In this document: positions 6,218 to 12,120 of the stretch, piece by piece
Position numbering within the stretch: the stretch's first letter is position 1
Layout: each line of letters begins with the position of its first letter
From: CAZCYE01 sp964502775
Lineage (GTDB): Bacteria; Actinomycetota; Acidimicrobiia; IMCC26256; PALSA-555
Assembly (NCBI GenBank): GCA_964502775.1
Contig: CAZCYE010000046.1
Coordinates: forward strand, 1-12,603
Direction: 5' to 3'
DNA: 12,603 bases
Program-made: the position numbers and the translations under genes
The notes under the pieces: model-generated
Seen by the model: the letters and a program-made list of their open reading frames with translations, nothing else
Database searches by the model: none
What the model was told of the DNA's origin: nothing

Positions 6218-7432
6218 TCAGGTGCCGAGGTCGACCCGCGCCAACCAGAGACCCGGTGCCTCGAGCTCCGAACGGGTGGGGGCCATTGCCGGCGCCTGCC
6301 ACAGTCGCTGGAGCGTCTCCTCGCCGGCGCGTTCCACCACACCGTCACAGAAGGCGATGCCCTGGTCGTAGTCGCCGCGCTCGAGCGTGAGGCCGAGCAG
6401 CTGCTCCACCAGGCGCGTCGCCTTGCCGCGGTCGACGCGGTGGCGCTTCAGTGCTTCGTGCACGCGCCCGAAGGTGGGGATCAGCCGTCGTCCGATGCGA
6501 TCGAGCACGTGGTCGGCATACCCCTCGAGCACAGCATGGAACACGCGTGCCTCGGCGAGGAGCTCGCGCTGGCGCGGCGACTGCATCGCCCCCAGCACCT
6601 CTTCCGGGTGCTCGGCGAGGGACTCGAGCGACGTTGGATCCATCGGGTCGATGTCGCCGAGACGCGCGCGCAAGACGGTCGCGTCCACCTCGTACGCCGA
6701 CACGTAGTCCACCGCGAGCTGCGCCATGCGCTCGCGCACCCAGGGTATGGAGCGCTCCGTCGCGTGCACCACCTCGTGCAACGCCACCGTGAACCGCAGG
6801 TCGTCCGCGTCGAGCGACCATGCGTCCTGGAATGCGTCGAGGTTGGGGACCACGAAGCACAGGCTCGGCTCGTCCGACGCGGGGAGCGGGAGGTCGTAGC
6901 GGCCGAGCGCGTGCTGGGCCAGGTATCCCACCATCGACCCGGACTGCACGCCCAGCAGCAGCGGAGCCAGCATCCCCATGACGCCACCGGCCGGATCGAG
7001 CGGCGTCGGCGGGCCGGGGGCGGACTCGGCGTCCTCGGCCGGGAGCGCCCGACCGAACGTGACGGCCAGTGCCTCCAGCACGGGCCGGAGCGAGTTGAGA
7101 TGCAACTCGGTCCAGGCCTGGCGGCCCGTGGCGAGCAGGGGTGCGGACGAGCTCAGCGCGAGGCCCGTCTCGCCCACGACGTACGTCTGGGCCGCACGGG
7201 ACAGCTCCTCGAGCTGGGTCGCCGCGCCGGGCTCGATCGCTGCCTCGGGACGTCCGTCGAGCGCCACCATCGTGGCGACCTGGCGAGCCACCTCCCAGTT
7301 CACGGGTCCGCTCGACTGGAGCATCCGGGCGAGGTCGCTCAGCTTCATGTCGCCGAGCCCGAACAGCGGGTCGCCCGGCGCCTCCCCGGGTTGGTCGGGG
7401 GACGGCTCCGGGGTTTGAGGAACGTCGTCCAC
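6218..7432 (-). CDS. DUF2342 zinc-dependent metalloprotease
   Basis: A 404-residue protein of the actinobacterial DUF2342 family (putative hydrolase / F420-biosynthesis-associated zincin-like proteins). The zinc motif HEVVH is at 219-223 in VALHEVVHATE, and a likely third ligand, Glu303, lies in VLEGYADHVLD, the family's LEGxxxHV block. GPVNWEVARQVA at 42-53 is another family hallmark near the N-terminus. There is no signal peptide or clear TM, so it is predicted cytoplasmic; the physiological substrate is unknown. GTG 7432 is chosen because TAGACT lies exactly six bases upstream. Met29 would be an alternative, trimming a Pro/acid-rich 28-residue lead. It is divergent from the SDR gene with only 11 bp between starts. 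Confidence 0.9.
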   Translation of the reverse strand: MDDVPQTPEPSPDQPGEAPGDPLFGLGDMKLSDLARMLQSSGPVNWEVARQVATMVALDGRPEAAIEPGAATQLEELSRAAQTYVVGETGLALSSSAPLLATGRQAWTELHLNSLRPVLEALAVTFGRALPAEDAESAPGPPTPLDPAGGVMGMLAPLLLGVQSGSMVGYLAQHALGRYDLPLPASDEPSLCFVVPNLDAFQDAWSLDADDLRFTVALHEVVHATERSIPWVRERMAQLAVDYVSAYEVDATVLRARLGDIDPMDPTSLESLAEHPEEVLGAMQSPRQRELLAEARVFHAVLEGYADHVLDRIGRRLIPTFGRVHEALKRHRVDRGKATRLVEQLLGLTLERGDYDQGIAFCDGVVERAGEETLQRLWQAPAMAPTRSELEAPGLWLARVDLGT

Positions 7433-7438
7433 GCGGCC

Positions 7439-7444
7439 AGTCTA
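7439..7444 (-). promoter_or_regulatory. -10 element of DUF2342 gene, leaderless geometry
   Basis: TAGACT on the minus strand, then GGCCGC, then the GTG start at 7432. The hexamer shares base 7444 with the first base of the divergent SDR start codon, so the promoter extends back into that gene. No clear -35 is seen. Confidence 0.55.
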
Positions 7445-8475
7445 TGAACGTGATCACGGTTGCCGTTACGGGGGCGTCAGGCCTTGTCGGCCAGCACCTG
7501 CTGGGCGTGCTCGCCGCGGACGAGCGCGTGGGCAGGATCGTCGCCCTCGACGTGCGCGTGCCCTACCGGAGCGCGCGCAAATCCGAGTTCCATCTCGTGG
7601 ACATCACGCACTCCGAGATCAAGAAGCTGCTCGATCGCGCCAACGTGCTTGTGCACCTCGCGTCGATCGTGGACCCGATACCGGATGAGGCACTGATGGC
7701 GCGGGTCAACGTCGGCGGCACGCGCCGCGTCCTCGACGCGGCAGCCGCAGTAGGCGTCGCCAAGGTGGTGAGGGTCTCGGGCGCGGCCGTGTACGGCGCG
7801 TGGGCCAACAATCCCGTACCGATCACCGAGGCCGCACCATTGAGGCCCAACCCGGGCTTCTCGCCGGCAGTGCAGGCCGCCGAGGTGGAACGACTGCTTG
7901 CGGAGTGGCGCGACGAGCACCCCGGGGTGGTGGTCACCACGTTGCGCACCGCACCGGTACTCGGGCCGGGGGCGGAGCGGCTGTCGTCGCGCCTGCTGCT
8001 CGGGCGCCCGGCACTGCGCGTGCTGGGCGCAGCCGCCCCCGTGCAGGCGGTGCACACCGACGATCTCGTGGACGCGCTCGCCCGGGTCGTGCTCGAGAAT
8101 CACCCCGGGGTCTTCAACGTCGCGGCCGACGGCTGGCTCGACCACCACGACGCGCGGATGCGCGGGCAACGTTCGTGGATGCCTCCCCTCCCGGCCGAAT
8201 TGCTCGAACGTGTGCTGGGGACGGCGTGGCGCCGCGGGCTGGGCCAGGTTCCACCCGGCGTGGTTCCCTACCTGGTGCACCCATGGGTGGTCGCCAACGA
8301 TGCGCTCAAGGCCATCGGTTGGTCGCCGCGCCACAGCAACGAGGAGGCGATGGCCTCGGGACTGGCCTCGGCTCCGCCGGCCTCGCATCGCGGTCGGGTC
8401 GCGGCCCTGGGCGGCATCGCCGGCGCCGGCATCGTCTACGCGGCCATGCGCCGCCGTGCGCGACCGGCCCGGTGA
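7444..8475 (+). CDS. Degenerate extended SDR (NAD-dependent epimerase-like), C-terminal membrane segment
   Basis: A 343-residue member of the extended short-chain dehydrogenase/epimerase family. The dinucleotide-binding loop TGASGLVG (9-16) is intact, with an acidic residue (Asp36) at the end of the second strand and the HLAS block at 71-74. VSGAAVYG (111-118) matches the strand carrying the active-site Ser/Thr. Where YxxxK is expected, just before AEVERLL, the sequence is PAVQA (141-145), so the catalytic Tyr and Lys are absent. Residues 318-334 (LGGIAGAGIVYAAM core) form a short hydrophobic segment followed by a basic RRRARPAR tail, suggesting a tail anchor. ATG 7444 gives the family N-terminus; GTG 7450 is an in-frame alternative. 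It probably binds NAD(P) without oxidoreductase activity; role unknown. Confidence 0.87.
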   Translation: MNVITVAVTGASGLVGQHLLGVLAADERVGRIVALDVRVPYRSARKSEFHLVDITHSEIKKLLDRANVLVHLASIVDPIPDEALMARVNVGGTRRVLDAAAAVGVAKVVRVSGAAVYGAWANNPVPITEAAPLRPNPGFSPAVQAAEVERLLAEWRDEHPGVVVTTLRTAPVLGPGAERLSSRLLLGRPALRVLGAAAPVQAVHTDDLVDALARVVLENHPGVFNVAADGWLDHHDARMRGQRSWMPPLPAELLERVLGTAWRRGLGQVPPGVVPYLVHPWVVANDALKAIGWSPRHSNEEAMASGLASAPPASHRGRVAALGGIAGAGIVYAAMRRRARPAR

Positions 8476-8486
8476 TCAGGCAGTAA

Positions 8487-9596
8487 TCAGGCGGTGACGA
8501 CGTGGCTGGCGCGCCAGTCGTCCCACTCGTCGGTGAAGTAGCGGACGCGGGTCTTCTTGTACTCCTTCACCGACCAGAGCAGCGCGTACTCGTCGACGCC
8601 GGTCTCGGCGCGTATGGCGGCGATCGTGGATTCACAGTCCCGTGCCGTCTTGCCGTGCACCATCGTGAACACCGAATACGGCCAGTCCTCGTAGGTAGGC
8701 CGTCGGTAGCAGTGACTCACGAGGGCGAAGCTCGCCATCGTGGGCCCGAGCTCGTCGAGCCGGTCCTCGGGGACGGCCCACACGCCCATCGCGTTGGCCT
8801 TGAACCCGGCGCTGCGATGGTTCATCACCGCCGCGAACCGGCGCATGAGCTTTCGCTCCTTGAAGCTCGCCAGCATCGAGAGCACGTCGTCCTCGCTGCA
8901 CCCCAGTTGCGCGGCCTGCTCGGCGAACGGGCGCTCGACGAGCGGGAGGTCCTCCTGGACGATGCGGATGGTGGCGATCTCCAGCGGGCTCAGCGTGGGC
9001 GCGTCCATGTGCTCGCGACGCTCGGGACGCTCGTGCTCGAGAACCTCCGCCCGGGCGTCGGCGGCGGTGCGCCCGGTCATGTCGAGCTTCACCCCGATCT
9101 TGTAGAGCCGGAGCGTGGGGAGGCGCCGCGTGACCACGGCCCCGGACTCGCGGTGCAGCACGTCGACGTGGTCCTCGATCGAGTCTCCCGGCGGGACGGC
9201 CACCGTGTACCAGAGGTTGTAGGCGTGGTTGCGCTTGTAGTTGTGGCTCACGCCGGGGTGGGCGCTGATGACCGCCGCGGCAACGTCTGCCCGATCCGGA
9301 TCGACTCGCGCCGCGACGAGTGACGACCCGTAGCCCAGGGCCCGGGTGTCGAAGATGGCGGAGAGCTGGCGCAGCACGCCCGCGTGCTTCACCCGCGCGA
9401 CGCGGTCGCGCACCGTGGCCTCGTCGACGCCGAGCAGGGCCCCGAGGGCGGCGAAGGGCCGGGGCTCGAGCGGGAAGTTCCATTGGACGGCGTTCAGCAG
9501 CTCACGATCGAGGTCGTCCATCTCACGGCTCTCGTCACGGCCCTCATCACGCCCGTGATCGGTCTCGTGATCGGCCCCGTGCAGGTCGTTGCTCAT
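8487..9596 (-). CDS. Fused AhbA-AhbB-type siroheme decarboxylase homologue (Lrp/AsnC fold)
   Basis: A 369-residue protein made of two homologous halves of the Lrp/AsnC-like siroheme decarboxylase family (AhbA/AhbB, NirD/L/G/H). The first half (about 27-190) has a winged-helix region and the signature SHNYKRNHAYNLWYTV (117-132). The second (about 200-362) has SHCYRRPTYEDWPYSVFTMVHG (294-315) and ends with KEYKKTRVRYF (344-354), as in AhbB. The family decarboxylates siroheme to didecarboxysiroheme for heme d1 or alternative heme synthesis; active-site histidines are reported in the signature loops. ATG 9596 overlaps the PDZ gene's stop (ATGA), so the two are cotranslated. Met26 is an alternative start. 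No other heme or nir gene is in view, so a regulatory or other porphyrin-binding role remains possible. Confidence 0.83.
   Translation of the reverse strand: MSNDLHGADHETDHGRDEGRDESREMDDLDRELLNAVQWNFPLEPRPFAALGALLGVDEATVRDRVARVKHAGVLRQLSAIFDTRALGYGSSLVAARVDPDRADVAAAVISAHPGVSHNYKRNHAYNLWYTVAVPPGDSIEDHVDVLHRESGAVVTRRLPTLRLYKIGVKLDMTGRTAADARAEVLEHERPERREHMDAPTLSPLEIATIRIVQEDLPLVERPFAEQAAQLGCSEDDVLSMLASFKERKLMRRFAAVMNHRSAGFKANAMGVWAVPEDRLDELGPTMASFALVSHCYRRPTYEDWPYSVFTMVHGKTARDCESTIAAIRAETGVDEYALLWSVKEYKKTRVRYFTDEWDDWRASHVVTA
9525..9572 (-). repeat. Imperfect 12-bp repeats encoding acidic/His tetrapeptides
   Basis: Within the N-terminus of the AhbAB-like gene, codons 9-24 form four 12-nt units encoding DHET, DHGR, DEGR and DESR. 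The tract precedes the conserved domain and includes no motif of the family; it looks like slippage-driven sequence or a low-complexity tail. Confidence 0.6.
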
Positions 9597-10762
9597 CCGA
9601 CGTCCGGGGTGAGCGGCACGGTGGGGGTGCTGCGATCGCCGAGCGTGACCTGGAACCGCATGCGGTCGGCGCCGCGCCACGCGGTGACCGTGAGCGGGTC
9701 ACCGGGCTTGTGCCGCAGCATGGCGGCGATGAGGTCGGCCATGTCGGTCACGCGTGTGCCCCGGAGGTTCACGATGACGTCGCCGGGTGCCAACCCGCCC
9801 ACGCCCGCCGGGCTCTGGGGCGCGAGTGCGGTCACCCGGACCCCGGTCCCCGAGGTGGTGAACGCATCGGCACCGCTGATCCCGAGCCAACCGTGGTGGA
9901 CGGCGCCACTGGCGTTGATCTGGTCGACCGCGTCGCGGGCGAGGTCGATGGGGATCGCGTAGCCGGGCGCCGCCGCGCTGACGATGGCGACCACCGCGCC
10001 GTGGGTGTCCACGAGTGCGCCCCCCCGCACCACGTCGTCCATGCGGCCGTCGATCTCCACCAGGCCGGCCAGCGTTGCCCCGGACGTGGTCGTCACCACG
10101 CGGTCGACGGCGGCGACGATGCCTTGGGACACCCAGCGGTGGTCACCGCTCTCGAGCCCGAGCGTGAGCACCGAGGTCCCGAGGTAGAGCGCGTTGCTGC
10201 GGGCGAAGCGCGCCGGGGTGAGGTCGGTGTCCTCCACCGCGAGGAGGGCCAGGTCGAGGTCGGGGTCGATGCCCAGGACTTGCGCCGGTACCACCTGCCC
10301 CGAGCCGGTGGCCACGCTCACCGTCACGCCACCCTTGAGCAGCGCGGCGGCAGTGAGGATCCGCGTGGCGCCGAACGCGACACCCGATCCCGCGGTCGTG
10401 CCGCCGGGACCCGTGACCCGTACCGAGACCACGCTCGACCGGGCGAAGCTCACGACCCCGGCGAGGGGATTGGCGTCCACGGCGGGCGCCATCTCGCTCC
10501 CGATGGTGGTGGTGCCCGTGAGGCCGGTTGTGGAGGAGTCGAGCAGCCCCGCCGCCGCGAATCCTCCGGCGGTCAGCACTGCTCCCAAGGCGGTGGCGAT
10601 CGCCACCCGGCCCCACTCGCGTCGCTGCGCGCGGGGGAGAGCGACCGGAGCGCCAGTCGCAGCGGCGGTCGCGTAGGCGCCGAGCTCGCTGGGGTGGAAC
10701 CAGACCCGGTCGAGCGGGTCGGGAGGCAGCCCGCGCTCGTCGTCTCCCTCGTCGACGGGCAT
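9593..10762 (-). CDS. Membrane-anchored HtrA-like pseudoprotease with PDZ domain
   Basis: A 389-residue protein. Residues 1-50 are cytoplasmic, with DRVWFHPSEL (18-27), a WxHPSE motif. One TM is at about 52-73, then an extracytoplasmic trypsin-like domain (about 98-285) and a PDZ domain (about 290-375, GWLGISG ... GLAPGDVIVNLRG). In the protease domain GSGVAFGATRILTAAALL aligns with HtrA GSGV...ILTNAHVV, putting Ala140 at the catalytic His. Asp170 in LDLALL fits the Asp. VVRGGALVD (244-252) aligns with GNSGGPLVD, putting Arg246 at the catalytic Ser. It is therefore probably inactive and acts as a binding or sensing protein. ATG 10762 is supported by TACACT six bases upstream; an upstream in-frame extension to 10822 lacks support. 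Its stop overlaps the siroheme decarboxylase homologue's start. Confidence 0.88.
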   Translation of the reverse strand: MPVDEGDDERGLPPDPLDRVWFHPSELGAYATAAATGAPVALPRAQRREWGRVAIATALGAVLTAGGFAAAGLLDSSTTGLTGTTTIGSEMAPAVDANPLAGVVSFARSSVVSVRVTGPGGTTAGSGVAFGATRILTAAALLKGGVTVSVATGSGQVVPAQVLGIDPDLDLALLAVEDTDLTPARFARSNALYLGTSVLTLGLESGDHRWVSQGIVAAVDRVVTTTSGATLAGLVEIDGRMDDVVRGGALVDTHGAVVAIVSAAAPGYAIPIDLARDAVDQINASGAVHHGWLGISGADAFTTSGTGVRVTALAPQSPAGVGGLAPGDVIVNLRGTRVTDMADLIAAMLRHKPGDPLTVTAWRGADRMRFQVTLGDRSTPTVPLTPDVG

Positions 10763-10768
10763 GCGCGG

Positions 10769-10774
10769 AGTGTA
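10769..10774 (-). promoter_or_regulatory. -10 element of PDZ/AhbAB operon, leaderless geometry
   Basis: TACACT on the minus strand, then CCGCGC, then the ATG at 10762. A poor -35 candidate (GTGCCG) sits 17 bp upstream. Confidence 0.6.
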
Positions 10775-10908
10775 CCGACGGCCCTGCGGGGCGGCACACC
10801 GGCCCCGGCGGGAACGCTGCACCGTGCTCCCACGCCGTCTGCACCGCCGGTCTCGACCTGGGAGCCCGGCAAAACGGGACGACCCGGGCCCTTGTCGGCG
10901 GCACTCAC

Positions 10909-10914
10909 TACGAT
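10909..10914 (+). promoter_or_regulatory. -10 element upstream of mreB, leaderless geometry
   Basis: TACGAT, then TGCGCC, then ATG at 10921. This predicts that the mreB transcript begins at the ATG of the 13-codon upstream ORF rather than at mreB itself. No convincing -35 at 17 bp. Confidence 0.6.
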
Positions 10915-10920
10915 TGCGCC

Positions 10921-10962
10921 ATGCCGGAGGCGGGGTTCGAACGCGTGCGCGGACCCTCGTAG
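10921..10962 (+). CDS. 13-codon leaderless upstream ORF before mreB
   Basis: ATG at 10921 opens 13 codons (MPEAGFERVRGPS) closed by TAG at 10960-10962, three bases before the mreB ATG and in the same frame. The ATG is placed six bases after TACGAT, as expected for a leaderless mRNA start. The mreB ATG has no good Shine-Dalgarno (only GGAC about 11 nt upstream), so ribosomes may reach it by reinitiation. No homologue is recognised; the peptide itself may be irrelevant. Confidence 0.4.
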   Translation: MPEAGFERVRGPS

Positions 10963-10965
10963 CCC

Positions 10966-11997
10966 ATGCCTGCGCGCGATCTCGCCATCGACCTGGGCAC
11001 GGCGAACACGCTCGTGTACGCCCGAGGACAGGGGATCATCCTCAACGAGCCGACCGTCATCGCCCTCAACAGCCGCACCCAGGAGGTGCTGGCCATGGGT
11101 GAGGACGCCTGGAACATGATCGGGCGGACCCCGGGGCACATCGTGGCGGTGCGCCCGCTGCGGGGTGGCGCCATCACCGATTTCGAGATCACCCAGCGCC
11201 TGATCCGCCTCATCTTCGCCCGCGCGGGGATCACCCGGCTCCAGCGGGCTCGCGTCCTGGTGTGCGTGCCGTCGGCCATCACCCACGTCGAGCAGCGGGC
11301 CGTCCTCGAGGCGACCCGCCGGGCCGGTGCCGCGCAGACCTTCCTCATCGAGCAGCCGATGGCTGCCGCGATCGGCGCCGACCTGCCGATCCACGAGCCG
11401 CTCGGCAACATGGTGATCGACATCGGCGGCGGGACGAGCGAGATGGCCGTCATCTCGATGGGGGGCATCGTCGCGCTCGAGGCGGTGAGGGTCGGAGGCT
11501 TCGACTTCGACGCCGCCATCGCCAACTACCTGCGCCGCGACCATGGCGTCGCCGTCGGTGAGCGGACCGCGGAGGACATCAAGCTGGCGATCGGCTCGGT
11601 GTTCCCGATGGCCGACGAGTACAAGGCCGAGGTACGGGGCCGGGACCTGATGAGCGGCTTGCCGCGCACTGTCGTGCTGGAGCCCGAGGAGGTGCGCGAG
11701 GCGCTGGACGAGCCGGTGCAGCGGATCCTCGACTCCACGAAGCAGGCGCTCGCCGAGACCCCGCCCGAGCTCGGACAGGATCTCCTCGAGGTGGGGATCA
11801 CCCTCGTGGGCGGCGGCGCGCTGCTCCGGGGCTTCGGGCACCGGATCACACACGAGACCGGGGTGCCCGTCAACCTCGTGGACATGCCGCTCGAGACGGT
11901 CGTGCTCGGCGCCGGCCGCTGCCTCGAGTCCTTCGACCGCCTGCGCGACATGTTCATGGACCGCCCGCGCTCGAGCGGCGGACGCCGCCCGACCTAG
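10966..11997 (+). CDS. mreB: Rod-shape determining protein MreB
   Basis: A 343-residue bacterial actin of usual length. MreB polymerises on the inner membrane face and guides lateral wall synthesis. Visible motifs are phosphate-1 DLGTANTLVY (9-18) followed by NEPTVIAL (27-34), phosphate-2 DIGGGTSEMAVIS (152-164), GERTAEDIKLAIGS (198-211), RGRDLMSGLP (224-233), EEVREAL (241-247) and the adenosine loop VGGGALLRGF (281-290). The stretch GGFDFDAAI (177-185) differs from the usual GGDEMDEAI, so it could be an MreB-like paralogue rather than the main MreB. No mreC/mreD follows: the next gene is convergent. The basic SSGGRR tail is a small extension. The start is ATG 10966; an in-frame TAG six bases upstream blocks any longer form. 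Confidence 0.95.
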   Translation: MPARDLAIDLGTANTLVYARGQGIILNEPTVIALNSRTQEVLAMGEDAWNMIGRTPGHIVAVRPLRGGAITDFEITQRLIRLIFARAGITRLQRARVLVCVPSAITHVEQRAVLEATRRAGAAQTFLIEQPMAAAIGADLPIHEPLGNMVIDIGGGTSEMAVISMGGIVALEAVRVGGFDFDAAIANYLRRDHGVAVGERTAEDIKLAIGSVFPMADEYKAEVRGRDLMSGLPRTVVLEPEEVREALDEPVQRILDSTKQALAETPPELGQDLLEVGITLVGGGALLRGFGHRITHETGVPVNLVDMPLETVVLGAGRCLESFDRLRDMFMDRPRSSGGRRPT

Positions 11998-12120
11998 TTG
12001 CTGGTCGCACTCCTTCTTGCTGGTCGCGCTCGCTGCTCGCCGGGATACCCGGCTCGCGGACGCTTCGCTGCTCCGGCGAGCTCCTCGCTCCGCTCGTCGC
12101 CGCCCCTGACTTACCTCTGA
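11998..12120. terminator. Convergent intergenic region with hairpins and an 11-bp repeat
   Basis: Between the mreB and HEAT-gene stops. It holds a direct repeat TTGCTGGTCGC (11998-12008 and 12017-12027), a perfect hairpin GCCGGG-ATA-CCCGGC (12039-12053), a second GCGAG-CTC-CTCGC (12076-12088), and a wider CGGCGA/TCGCCG pair (12074-12079 and 12097-12102). No T-run is seen. A bidirectional terminator is plausible; the pyrimidine-rich, self-complementary texture also resembles a dispersed intergenic repeat. Confidence 0.45.

Noticed and set aside
10933..10942. GGTTCGAAC resembling a tRNA T-loop near the mreB start
   Set aside because: No T-stem, acceptor or anticodon arm can be drawn on either strand around it; it is simply a palindromic 8-mer within the short upstream ORF.
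9320..11119. A 599-codon open frame on the plus strand across the AhbAB-like, PDZ and mreB genes
   Set aside because: Low-complexity Arg/Gly/His composition; it spans three recognisable genes and the divergent promoter region.
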